Shown: positions 1 through 7,704 of the stretch, piece after piece
How the letters are laid out: each line of letters starts with the position of its first letter
How positions within the stretch are numbered: position 1 is the first letter of the stretch
NCBI GenBank assembly: GCA_018829775.1
Contig: JAHJTL010000026.1
Coordinates: 1 to 51,332, forward strand
Origin: Chloroflexota bacterium
GTDB taxonomy: Bacteria > Chloroflexota > Dehalococcoidia > Dehalococcoidales > RBG-16-60-22
DNA: 51,332 bases
Reading direction: 5' to 3'
Notes under the pieces: generated by a model
Database searches by the model: none
What the model saw: only the letters and a program-made list of their open reading frames with translations
What the model was told of the DNA's origin: nothing
Program-made: the position numbers and the translations under genes

Positions 1-351
1 CGAGTAGACAATGCGCACGTCCGCTCCCGCCGCTTTTGCATCCTGAAGGCTGGAATGGCTTCCGGGCACCCTCACCATATCGCCGAAGGAGGCAACAATG
101 ACATCGGGCAGCGAAGCGATGGCGATGGCTTTATCAAGGTCGGCATTGTCGGTAACGCACACCGGGCAGCCCGGCCCCGAGGTAAGGGTGAGCACCGGAG
201 GCAGCAACTGGCGGAGACCGGACTTCATGATGGACACGGTATGCCCGCCGCAGAATTCCATAAAACGTGCTTCTTTGGCAGCGTGACGGTGGATGCTGCG
301 GACTAAGCCTGCGGCCAGCTCAGACTGGCGAAATTCACTGACTAACTTCAT
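1..351 (-). CDS. hypD: HypD, hydrogenase maturation protein (partial, N-terminal 117 codons)
   Basis: HypD is the iron-sulfur scaffold that, with HypC, carries the Fe(CN)2CO unit during assembly of the [NiFe]-hydrogenase active site in the cytoplasm. The gene runs off the left edge, so only the N-terminal third is present. The translation starts [12 protein letters not shown] and contains FCGGHT near residue 34, the family's cysteine motif, followed by SGPGCPVC. The ATG overlaps the hypC stop as ATGA, so translation is probably coupled. It is the last visible gene of hypF-hypC-hypD. The family assignment is firm; nothing can be said about the C-terminal cluster-binding region. Confidence 0.93.
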   Translation of the reverse strand, partial: MKLVSEFRQSELAAGLVRSIHRHAAKEARFMEFCGGHTVSIMKSGLRQLLPPVLTLTSGPGCPVCVTDNADLDKAIAIASLPDVIVASFGDMVRVPGSHSSLQDAKAAGADVRIVYS

Positions 352-575
352 TCCTTCTCCAGGAGTTCGCTCATTTCGGCAAATATGGCCAGCGTCTCCT
401 CCGCTTCGGCCTGGTCAAGGATGTTGATGGCATAGCCGGCGTGGAGGAGCACATAGTCACCCACCTTGGCCTCAGGGGTGAGCATCAGGCTTGTTTTTCG
501 GGTGATGCCGCCGATTTCAACCTCGGCCTCGATTCCGTTTATCGATTTAATTCGTACCGGTATGGCCAGACACAC
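348..575 (-). CDS. hypC: HypC/HybG/HupF-family hydrogenase maturation chaperone
   Basis: A small 75-residue chaperone that binds HypD and the hydrogenase large-subunit precursor during iron-ligand transfer. It begins MCLAIPV, the diagnostic HypC N-terminus in which Cys2 is the functional residue and C-x3-P is conserved. The length is normal for the family. It lies 5 bp downstream of hypF and overlaps hypD by four bases, so the three genes form one unit. The substrate hydrogenase is not in this window. Confidence 0.95.
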   Translation of the reverse strand: MCLAIPVRIKSINGIEAEVEIGGITRKTSLMLTPEAKVGDYVLLHAGYAINILDQAEAEETLAIFAEMSELLEKE

Positions 576-580
576 GTAAA

Positions 581-2884
581 TTACTCCTTACCGTTATTTA
601 TCTGATAATTGGCTATTACCGCTTGTCCGAGGGAAATACCGCCGTCGTTGCACGGTACCAGGCCATGAGTGAGAACGTTAAAACCTTCTCTTTCCAGCGC
701 ATCAACTGCCAGGTTAAGCAGCAGGCGATTTTGAAAAACGCCACCGCTCAAGGCCACCGTTATTAAGCTAGATTTTTGGGAAATCAACCGACAGGTCTCC
801 AGTATGATACGTGCCACGGTCAGGTGGAATCTGGCGGAGACCACACCGGGCTCAATTCCGCTTCGCACGTCATTCACTACGGCGGAAACGAGCTCGGGCA
901 ATTTAATTACTGCGGGCTTATCATCTTCTATGGTAAATGGGTACGGTTCAAACCGAATCACATCATCGGGGGCTATCATTTCCAACTCGATGGCTGCTTG
1001 AGCTTCGTAGTCAACCTGCCCCCGGACCCCAGCCAGCGCTGACACGGCGTCGAAAAGCCGCCCCGCCCCCGAGGTCAGCGGTGAGTTAAGCCTCCGTTCC
1101 AGCTGGGTTTTGACGATATCTACTTCATGAGCGGATAATTCACTCATAATGGGGAGGCTATCCAGTGGCGTTTCCGGACCGAGAAGGGCATAAATGTAAC
1201 CGAGCGCCATGCGATATGGCTTGTGAATGGCAGCAGCCCCTCCCGGCATCGGGACATATTCAAGGTGGGCTACCCTCTCAAAATTGCCCCAATCGCAGAC
1301 CAGAAACTCGCCGCCCCAGAGGTTGCCGTCGGTACCGTAGCCGACGCCGTCAAAGGCGACGCCGATGACTTGTCCGTCAAATCCGTTTTCCACCAGGCAG
1401 CCGACGATATGGGCATGATGGTGCTGCACGCCGATAGTTTTCAATCCCTTCTCCGTAGCGTACTTCAGAGCATACTTGGTGGAGAGGTACTCCGGGTGCA
1501 GGTCATAGGCAATGATTTCGGGCTTTACGCGGAAAAGTTGCCGGTAGAGGTCAATAGTGTTCTCAAAATGCTCCACCGTCTCTTCATTATCCATATCACC
1601 GATGTGCTGGCTCAGAAAGGCGTATTCATCCCTGGTCAGGCAGAAGGTGTTTTTCTCCTCGGCACCGCAGGCCAGTACCTGACTGGCTTTAAAAGGAAGA
1701 TGAATGGGCGCAGGCGCGTAGCCGCGGGCGCGCCTGATGGCGCGCGCCTTATCTCTCTCCACCAGATAAACGCTGTCATCGTAGCGGGCACGGATATCGC
1801 GATTGTGCAGCAGAAAGTAATCGGCGATGCCGTGAAGTCGATGCAGGGCTTCATCATTGTCTTGGCAGATTGGCTCCTCGCTCAGGTTGCCGCTGGTCAT
1901 AACCAGCGGTCGTGCCGCATGGTGGAGGAGGATATGGTGCAGTGGTGTATAGGGCAACATGACACCGAGATATTTGTTATTTTCCGCTGCCGACGCGGTT
2001 ACATTTGAGGCGTTTTTTCGCCACCTGAGAAGGACGATGGGCGCATTTGGCGAGAGGAGCAATTTGGCTTCCTCTGGTGATACATAGCAATGCCGCTTGA
2101 TCTCTTCAATAGACGCCATCATCAAGGCAAACGGTTTGCCGGGTCGCTTTTTGCGTTCTCTGAGGCGTGCCACGACCTCCTGGCTCGTGGCATCGCAGGC
2201 AAGCTGGAAACCGCCAAGGCCCTTGACGGCGATGATATACCCCTGGTGGAGGAGCTCGGCAGCTTTATGTAGCGGGTCCTTGCCGGGTACTGGAGTTCCA
2301 TTGGCATCGGTGAGCTGCAGGCTGGGGCCGCATTTGGGACAGGCGTTGGGCTGGGCGTGGAAGCGGCGGTCAAGCGGGTCATCGTATTCTGCCTGACACT
2401 CAGGACACATGGTAAAACGGTTCATAGTGGTCAGCGGGCGGTCATAGGGAATGTCCCTGATGATGGTAAAGCGGGGACCGCAGTTGGTACAGTTGGTAAA
2501 CGGATAGAGGTAGCGGCGGTTTACCGGGTCGAAAACCTCTTCAAGGCATTCCGGGCAGGTGGCCAGGTCAGGAGAGATAGGCTGATATTTCCCCGGCTCG
2601 GGCTGGCTTTTTCTTATCTCAAAATCGATATCGCCTTTAACCGGCAGTTTTTCGGTGGTAACATCCTGAACACTGGCGGCGGAGGGAGCCCTTTCTTTCA
2701 AGAGGGCCAGAAACTGGCTGACGTTTTCCTCAGGCCCCTCTATTTCAATAGCCACGTTTCCTGAGGTATTTCGTACCCAGCCATTGAGGTGACAATTTTT
2801 GGCCAATCGGTAAACATAAGGTCGGAAACCGACGCCCTGCACTATACCGCGCACTTCAATATACAAACGCTCTGTGGAGTTCAT
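581..2884 (-). CDS. hypF: HypF, carbamoyltransferase for hydrogenase cyanide-ligand synthesis
   Basis: HypF converts carbamoyl phosphate to a carbamoyl adenylate and transfers it to HypE, the first step of cyanide-ligand synthesis for [NiFe] hydrogenases. All expected domains are seen in 767 residues: an acylphosphatase domain (about 1-95, with VQGVGFRP), two zinc-finger pairs (Cys110/113/132/135 and Cys160/163/182/185), a YrdC-like adenylation domain (about 205-390) and a Kae1-like carbamoyltransferase domain with HHHAH at about 488-492. The length matches the family. It is the first gene of hypF-hypC-hypD and is divergent from the AT-rich methyltransferase gene. hypE, hypA and hypB are not in this window. 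Confidence 0.96.
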   Translation of the reverse strand: MNSTERLYIEVRGIVQGVGFRPYVYRLAKNCHLNGWVRNTSGNVAIEIEGPEENVSQFLALLKERAPSAASVQDVTTEKLPVKGDIDFEIRKSQPEPGKYQPISPDLATCPECLEEVFDPVNRRYLYPFTNCTNCGPRFTIIRDIPYDRPLTTMNRFTMCPECQAEYDDPLDRRFHAQPNACPKCGPSLQLTDANGTPVPGKDPLHKAAELLHQGYIIAVKGLGGFQLACDATSQEVVARLRERKKRPGKPFALMMASIEEIKRHCYVSPEEAKLLLSPNAPIVLLRWRKNASNVTASAAENNKYLGVMLPYTPLHHILLHHAARPLVMTSGNLSEEPICQDNDEALHRLHGIADYFLLHNRDIRARYDDSVYLVERDKARAIRRARGYAPAPIHLPFKASQVLACGAEEKNTFCLTRDEYAFLSQHIGDMDNEETVEHFENTIDLYRQLFRVKPEIIAYDLHPEYLSTKYALKYATEKGLKTIGVQHHHAHIVGCLVENGFDGQVIGVAFDGVGYGTDGNLWGGEFLVCDWGNFERVAHLEYVPMPGGAAAIHKPYRMALGYIYALLGPETPLDSLPIMSELSAHEVDIVKTQLERRLNSPLTSGAGRLFDAVSALAGVRGQVDYEAQAAIELEMIAPDDVIRFEPYPFTIEDDKPAVIKLPELVSAVVNDVRSGIEPGVVSARFHLTVARIILETCRLISQKSSLITVALSGGVFQNRLLLNLAVDALEREGFNVLTHGLVPCNDGGISLGQAVIANYQINNGKE

Positions 2885-3206
2885 TTTGGTGGAGAGCTCC
2901 TCATAGATGCCCCGGAAAGACTAACAGCAATACCGATTCTGTGATAGTGCCAAAGCTGCGATGGGACATATCAATCCACTACAATTATAGCATATAGCTG
3001 TAAAAGGGTGGATTTATAGCCTGTTGCGAAACTCGCGGCTGTAAATAGGTTCCATTTTACATCACTCCCCTTCTAGTCCCTACGCGGGATTATATCACTG
3101 TTGTCAATTGAATATTAATAACAGTTCAGTTCAATCGTGGTTGGTAATATCGTAGAACCTACAGGAGAGAGGATGCAAAGTAATAGTGCTAAAAAGGTCC
3201 GCTGAA

Positions 3207-3233
3207 TTTCACGCCTGAAGACGAGGCGTGAAA
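3207..3233. repeat. Perfect 10-bp inverted repeat (stem-loop)
   Basis: TTTCACGCCT and AGGCGTGAAA form a perfect stem around the loop gaagacg. No T-run follows on either strand, so an intrinsic terminator is unlikely. It lies 30 bp upstream of the -35 box of the methyltransferase promoter, so an operator or the border of a transferred segment are possibilities. Confidence 0.6.
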
Positions 3234-3262
3234 CCATGAAGCAATAAAGGAAGATTTATCAA

Positions 3263-3290
3263 TTGACATGGAGACTTTCCCCCGTATAAT
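3263..3290 (+). promoter_or_regulatory. Perfect sigma70-type consensus promoter
   Basis: TTGACA at 3263-3268 and TATAAT at 3285-3290 are separated by 16 bp; both boxes match the consensus fully. The start codon at 3319 is 28 bp downstream. A 7-bp inverted repeat (ATACTAC at 3293-3299, GTAGTAT at 3311-3317) covers the expected transcription start and partly masks the Shine-Dalgarno AAGGT, so it could be an operator or a leader hairpin. Confidence 0.75.
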
Positions 3291-3318
3291 TTATACTACT
3301 GCAATATAAGGTAGTATT

Positions 3319-4191
3319 ATGAAACAAAGTTCTACCGGTTATGGTCCTGCTATAATGCGGGCGCAGGAAAATTTATTGCCAGAAGATAAACGGCTTTTTG
3401 AAGACCCCTATTCTGAGAAATTTCTATCACCCTTTTATAAATTTCTCGTGATTTTAATGCGTTCTCCTAAAATATTGAACTTTTTGATAAAGATAAGAGA
3501 AAGATTAACACCCGGAGTAATTGGGGGACTTATTTGCCGCACACGCTATATAGATGATGTATTAAACAACGCCATTAAGGAAGGAGTTGGAACAGTTGTT
3601 AACCTGGGAGCCGGTATGGATACCCGTGCTTTTCGTATTTCTGGCATTGAAAATATAAAATACTTTGAATTAGATTTTCCTGAATCACAGAAAGTCAAAA
3701 GATCATACATCGACAAAAAAGTCGGAGAACTTCCTTCCAATGTTTCTCTGGTTCCTATTGATTTTAACAGTCAAGATCTTGGTGAGGAGTTGAAGAAAGC
3801 AGGATATACTTTATCTTCTAAAACTCTTTTTATATGGGAAGGTGTAACACAGTATATTTCTAAAGAAGCAATTGATAATACCATAAAATATGTTGCCCAG
3901 GCTTCCACTGGCAGTAGAATTGTTTTTACCTACATTCTAAAAAGTTTTATTAATGGCAGCCATATCCCCGACGGTTTAAATAGCCTGTATAAATTCACTC
4001 TTAAAAAGAAGAATCCACTCTGGTTTTGTGGTTTTGATCCTGCCGAGATGCATGAGTATTTGTCAAAATATTCCCTATCTCTAATTGAAGATGTTGGTCA
4101 TGAAGAGTATCTTGAGCGCTATATTAAACCCAAAGGCCGTGATTTAACAGTGTTTGAAATTGAGCGGGCAGTTCTGGCAGCTGTGAAATAA
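3319..4191 (+). CDS. SAM-dependent methyltransferase, leucine carboxyl methyltransferase (LCM) family
   Basis: A 290-residue cytoplasmic methyltransferase. The SAM-binding motif is VVNLGAGMDTRAFRI (about residues 93-107), the GAGxDTRxxR signature of the LCM/TIGR00027-type family. A second family motif, WEGVTQYISKEAI, follows near residues 174-186. Members methylate carboxyl or hydroxyl groups of small molecules or protein C-termini; the substrate here cannot be told. The gene stands alone behind a perfect consensus promoter with AAGGT before the ATG. Its codons are clearly more AT-rich than hypF or the fdh genes, which suggests horizontal acquisition. Family confident, function open. Confidence 0.85.
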   Translation: MKQSSTGYGPAIMRAQENLLPEDKRLFEDPYSEKFLSPFYKFLVILMRSPKILNFLIKIRERLTPGVIGGLICRTRYIDDVLNNAIKEGVGTVVNLGAGMDTRAFRISGIENIKYFELDFPESQKVKRSYIDKKVGELPSNVSLVPIDFNSQDLGEELKKAGYTLSSKTLFIWEGVTQYISKEAIDNTIKYVAQASTGSRIVFTYILKSFINGSHIPDGLNSLYKFTLKKKNPLWFCGFDPAEMHEYLSKYSLSLIEDVGHEEYLERYIKPKGRDLTVFEIERAVLAAVK

Positions 4192-4874
4192 GACGCTATT
4201 TATTATCAAATAGACAAAATACTGCAACCAATATCTATCACTAGAACATAATCATCATACACTATTGTCTGGAAAGTAGTACTTTTAAAATGTTTTCTCT
4301 TAGCATAACTAATCAATTCTGCCATGAAGCGTATTCATTTCATAGTTAATAATTTGATGTATGCTAACACTTGATTTTTACTTTGAGGTTAGTCCCTTGA
4401 TACAAGTTTGCCAATATGAAATACCAAAAATATATTCCAAAACTAGAATACTTATGGAGCGAAATAGCCTGCAGGTTTGTGCGTGGAACGAGTGTATGAA
4501 TGCGCTAGGTTAAGCCCTACATAGTGCTATGAGTAATCAAATATGCTCTATTAGGCAATGTGTTCATTCTGTGGCTTAGGTTGCCAGAGAATTTATGAAA
4601 TAATCTGGTGAAATGTTTTTTACTTAACAACTTGTAATCAATTTGTAATCAATCTGTAATTATTTCCACGCTGATTTTAATCTTTTCGTAACTTCAAAAT
4701 AATAGAATGGGTTCAATGATGATCGATGAGCATTATGGTCTTTAGCGTAAACAAAATGATTATCACGCCTTTTGACTATTATGAGCAATGGGAATTCAGG
4801 CAGTTATTATCGAATATTAATTGATCACCTGACATATCCTCTGGCATGTGAAAACGAAGTGAAGGAGAAGCAAA
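4192..4874. other. 683-bp AT-rich intergenic region
   Basis: No gene is supported. The only in-frame start I noticed gives a 19-codon frame at about 4454 with no homology that I recognise and no convincing ribosome binding site. The notable element is the three-copy 11-bp repeat at 4633-4665. The right end carries the Shine-Dalgarno GAAGGAGAAG for the small gene at 4875. The composition matches the flanking AT-rich genes, consistent with one acquired segment. Confidence 0.5.
4633..4665 (+). promoter_or_regulatory. Three tandem 11-bp direct repeats, PhoB/OmpR-type spacing
   Basis: TGTAATCAATT, TGTAATCAATC and TGTAATTATTT follow each other with an exact 11-bp period, one DNA turn. If the preceding base is included, each unit reads as a seven-base half-site plus a four-base spacer. 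Winged-helix response regulators of the PhoB/OmpR family bind arrays with this geometry. The array is about 210 bp upstream of the small gene at 4875. The regulator is not identified. Confidence 0.55.
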
Positions 4875-5186
4875 ATGGAGAATAAAAATGTTGACCGAGA
4901 TCTTATACAAGAATTTGAGCAGCTTAATATAAAACTGGCGACTGAGCAGATTGACACAGAAATAGAGTTGGAAAACGTAATGGGCTTGGCTAGTGAACAA
5001 ATGGAAAGGGATGAAATATTTAGCAAGTTGAAATATTATTCACATACTTACAGAGCAGGGTTTAATGAAGGCTTTTTGGTTGGGCGACAGTTAATGCAAA
5101 AACACGATACTCTTAAAGCAGAGAGTATTTATCGCAAATATTTAGAACTCAAGGATAGCACTTCCAAACTGCTCATCAACCAATAG
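4875..5186 (+). CDS. Small hypothetical protein, 103 aa
   Basis: I do not recognise this protein. The start is well supported: GAAGGAGAAG lies just upstream of the ATG. The product is highly charged, rich in Glu and Lys, with no signal peptide or membrane segment. It looks mostly alpha-helical: residues 1-55 are Glu-rich (QEFEQLNIKLATEQIDTEIE) and the second half contains YRAGFNEGFLVGRQ. Codon use is AT-rich like the methyltransferase gene upstream, suggesting the same foreign segment. The 11-bp repeat array upstream hints at regulated expression. Confidence 0.6.
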   Translation: MENKNVDRDLIQEFEQLNIKLATEQIDTEIELENVMGLASEQMERDEIFSKLKYYSHTYRAGFNEGFLVGRQLMQKHDTLKAESIYRKYLELKDSTSKLLINQ

Positions 5187-5294
5187 TTTCGCAACAAACT
5201 AGATTAATGTCTTTCCAATCTTAAATGAAGCTTCTGGTCGCTAAAGATTTCATGGCCCCGATTAGGGACACAAGGCACAAGATGGAACTAATTA

Positions 5295-6194
5295 TTACTT
5301 CTGCCTAGTATGTTTGTCTTTATATGTGGATTTGGGAACTCTGGTGGTTTTATCGTAAGGTTTGTAGCCCATTTCGACCGCCTGGCGGTCCATATCCAAG
5401 GTATGGAAACGTTCAAGTGGTAATATAACCTGGCCTTCGGTTTGTCGCAGGTCTATTGTTTTAAGGTAATGTTTGCATCGCTCGCAAGTGTAAAGCCGGT
5501 ATAGACCTGAATCGTCTACAAAGTACGACAGGTCATTCTGGTCCTGGGTATCACAATAGGGACATTGAAGGCGTTGAAAGGGCCATTCAGTATCACAACG
5601 AGAACATAAAAGCCACCTTGAGCCGCGTTCGGTATCCAGAAAAGCGAAGTCCGCACTTCCTCCGCATATCGGACAATAACTGCGGCGCCATCGCTCATGG
5701 TCAATGGAATCTCTCAGGGTTTTGGCATGACTCACCAGGAAGGGTTTTATAGTTGCGTGGATAATCGAATTTATGAGTTTATTGTCTGCGTCCTTAGCTG
5801 AAATCCTTGAGGGCAGCTTTTGTTTTTCGAACCATTGCTTGAGTACTGGCCTTGTAAGAAGAACATCCGCTTCTAGTTCTGCCAATCCCTCGTAATTGGA
5901 TTTGAATATCGCTGCATAGCTGGCGAAAATAATCTTGATCTCATCGAAAGTAGTAACCAGTAACTGCCAATCGAGAGCGAGCTCATCAAAAGAGATAAGG
6001 GGAACTCCATCATTGGTCCGCTTACTAGTGGCATCGCGGCTCAAACTCGGTTCAAGTCGCGAAGTCAGCTTTTTTTCAACTTGAGATTGAACTTGTAGTA
6101 ATTTACGGTAGAACTCTAAGAGTTTCGGGAGTATCCCTTCTTTTCTTTCCTTCTCCTCCAAAAAGCTGATAATTACATCAGTCTGTGTAGGCAA
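5295..6194 (-). CDS. fdhE: FdhE, formate dehydrogenase accessory protein
   Basis: FdhE is a cytoplasmic rubredoxin-like protein needed for maturation of Tat-exported formate dehydrogenases. The C-terminal half carries four CxxC pairs (CPIC, CSRC, CPYC, CERC, roughly residues 172-250) that bind iron or zinc, matching the family. At 299 residues the length is typical. The start is TTG, directly after the TAG of the cytochrome-b subunit gene, with GAGGTGG upstream; no better start exists. It is the last gene of fdhA-fdhB-fdhC-fdhE, and this context supports the call. Confidence 0.92.
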   Translation of the reverse strand: MPTQTDVIISFLEEKERKEGILPKLLEFYRKLLQVQSQVEKKLTSRLEPSLSRDATSKRTNDGVPLISFDELALDWQLLVTTFDEIKIIFASYAAIFKSNYEGLAELEADVLLTRPVLKQWFEKQKLPSRISAKDADNKLINSIIHATIKPFLVSHAKTLRDSIDHERWRRSYCPICGGSADFAFLDTERGSRWLLCSRCDTEWPFQRLQCPYCDTQDQNDLSYFVDDSGLYRLYTCERCKHYLKTIDLRQTEGQVILPLERFHTLDMDRQAVEMGYKPYDKTTRVPKSTYKDKHTRQK

Positions 6195-6845
6195 CTAGCT
6201 TTCCACCTCTTTCCCTTTGGTGACCTCTTCATACCACTTGGCATGATGTGTCTTGGCATACTCAGATGATATTTTGCCCCTCGCCATAGCGCTCCAGGAC
6301 TCGGTCATCAGCGGATGTAGCACACCAAGGTAGATGTGGACAAACAGCATTACCCCGGTGACAATGAAAGCGATGTCGTGTAGAAAAACCGTCCACAGTA
6401 AAACAGACGGTGCCAGCGTTGTCTTACCAAACCACATGATAAGACCGGTTATGACAAAAGCAGTCCCGAAGATTATAACTAAGAACCACCACATTTTTTG
6501 GCCGGTGTTCATATGGCCTTGGGGTGGCATGGTACTCTTGTCCCCAAGGAAATAAAACCGCGGTGCCGCTTTTAGCCAGCCCATGTCACTGCTTGCCCAG
6601 GAAAAGGCTGACTTTACCCCTTCCTTCGTTGATTTCCAGTTCATGGGGATGTAAATAAGTGGCGCTATGATAAATATAGCTGCGGCAATGCGATGTATCA
6701 CACGGCTCCAGCTATCCTGCGCAATAACACCCAGGCCAGGGACAAACAGCACAAGCCCGGTAAGAAACAAAGCGACAAAAGCACCAGCATGTACCCAGTG
6801 CAGTACGCGCGTTGGTTTTCTGTACTTCTCAACTTCTTGCGGCAT
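6195..6845 (-). CDS. Formate dehydrogenase gamma subunit, membrane cytochrome b
   Basis: The membrane anchor of the respiratory formate dehydrogenase, binding haem b and passing electrons from the beta subunit to the quinone pool or another membrane carrier. The chosen ATG gives MPQEVEKYRKPTRVLHWVHA; GGAGAAG repeats precede it, and translation starts 17 bp inside the end of the beta-subunit gene. An in-frame start 42 bp earlier would add an Arg-rich tail and lacks a ribosome binding site. About four hydrophobic segments are seen in 216 residues, with His residues in the first (VLHWVHAGAF) and last (LFVHIYLGVLHPL) as likely haem ligands. FdnI/FdoI-like. Confidence 0.9.
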   Translation of the reverse strand: MPQEVEKYRKPTRVLHWVHAGAFVALFLTGLVLFVPGLGVIAQDSWSRVIHRIAAAIFIIAPLIYIPMNWKSTKEGVKSAFSWASSDMGWLKAAPRFYFLGDKSTMPPQGHMNTGQKMWWFLVIIFGTAFVITGLIMWFGKTTLAPSVLLWTVFLHDIAFIVTGVMLFVHIYLGVLHPLMTESWSAMARGKISSEYAKTHHAKWYEEVTKGKEVES

Positions 6846-7674
6846 CTTTCTTCTCCTTCTCCTTGTTTGCATTGGCCCGGGCGACAAAGTAATTCATGCC
6901 CAGTCCCAGGATGGTTAACCCGCCCGCTACCCAGCCAATCGGTTGCATTACATCCTGCCAGGCGATGGTAGCAGCGGAAATCTGCGGATTTACTGGCAGT
7001 CCATAAACGGCGGGATGGTCATCAAGGACATACATCACGTGCAGTCCGCCTAATTCTTTTTCACCATAGAGGTTGGCATTGGTCCACCCTTTAGCCCTTA
7101 ACGCTTCGACGCGTTTTTTACCCTCCGCGACGAGCTGGCTACGGTCGCCGTATTGCAACGCATTTGGCGGGCAGGTCTTCACGCAGGCCGGTTCCCAGCC
7201 CTCGGCAATGCGGTCCAGACCAGGGGTGGTGCAGAGAGTGCACTTATCCATTTTTGCGATGCCGGAAATCAGGTTGCGCTCGGAACGCGGCACCTGGAAG
7301 GGGCAGGCATCAATACAGTAGCCACAGCCGGTGCAGATATCTTTATTATAAGCGACAAAGCCGAGCTCATGATGGTATAAAGCGCCGCTGGGGCACACCT
7401 TAACGCAACCCGCTTCGGTACAGTGCATGCAGGAGCGTCGAGTGAAAAGCCATCTCACCATTCCACCGGGGTCGATTTCGCGGAACTCCATCTTGAGCCA
7501 GGTGGTCGGAGAGAGGTCGGGAGGGTTCTCGTAGCTCCCGCGGTTTACCGACTGTACACCGTTTTCCACGGTGGGAATAAATTCATCGTTCTCGTTCCAT
7601 TGCTTGCAGGCGGCCTGACAGCCCCGGCAAGCTGTGCACCGTGTTGCGTCATATAATATTGCTTTTTCAGCCAT
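6829..7674 (-). CDS. Formate dehydrogenase beta subunit, four-cluster ferredoxin with C-terminal membrane helix
   Basis: The electron-transfer subunit linking the catalytic subunit to cytochrome b. In 281 residues it carries the cysteine groups of four [4Fe-4S] clusters: CTACRGCQAAC, CMHCTEAGCVKVC, CTGCGYCIDAC and CTLC with CVKTC. A single hydrophobic helix near the C-terminus (GWVAGGLTILGLGMNYFVA) anchors it, as in FdnH. The ATG giving MAEKAILYDATRC is preferred because GGAGGT sits just before it; an upstream TTG would place that Shine-Dalgarno inside the gene. It follows fdhA by about 30 bp and overlaps the gamma-subunit gene. Confidence 0.93.
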   Translation of the reverse strand: MAEKAILYDATRCTACRGCQAACKQWNENDEFIPTVENGVQSVNRGSYENPPDLSPTTWLKMEFREIDPGGMVRWLFTRRSCMHCTEAGCVKVCPSGALYHHELGFVAYNKDICTGCGYCIDACPFQVPRSERNLISGIAKMDKCTLCTTPGLDRIAEGWEPACVKTCPPNALQYGDRSQLVAEGKKRVEALRAKGWTNANLYGEKELGGLHVMYVLDDHPAVYGLPVNPQISAATIAWQDVMQPIGWVAGGLTILGLGMNYFVARANANKEKEKKDAARS

Positions 7675-7704
7675 CGTTACCTCCAACTATTCAGCATTCA
7701 CCAT

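Larger units (their letters stand above)
2885..3318. other. Divergent intergenic region between hypF and the methyltransferase gene
   Basis: No convincing gene is seen in these 434 bases. The right end carries the promoter of the methyltransferase gene. A perfect 10-bp inverted repeat with a 7-base loop lies at 3207-3233. The hypF side shows GAGGAG about 14 bases before the start codon and a TATAAT on the minus strand at 2984-2989, but no convincing -35 partner. Composition becomes markedly AT-rich from about 3100. Confidence 0.6.

Noticed and set aside
1223-2008. Long plus-strand open frame opposite hypF
   Set aside because: Antisense shadow of a well-conserved gene; no family features of its own.
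3207-3233. Stem-loop as an intrinsic terminator
   Set aside because: No T-run on either strand, and it lies between divergent genes where none is needed.
4454-4513. 19-codon frame MERNSLQVCAWNECMNALG
   Set aside because: No Shine-Dalgarno, no recognisable similarity, and chance expectation in a 683-bp gap.
6829-7686. Upstream TTG start for the formate dehydrogenase beta subunit
   Set aside because: It overlaps the GGAGGT that serves the ATG 12 bases later; the ATG gives the conserved N-terminus.
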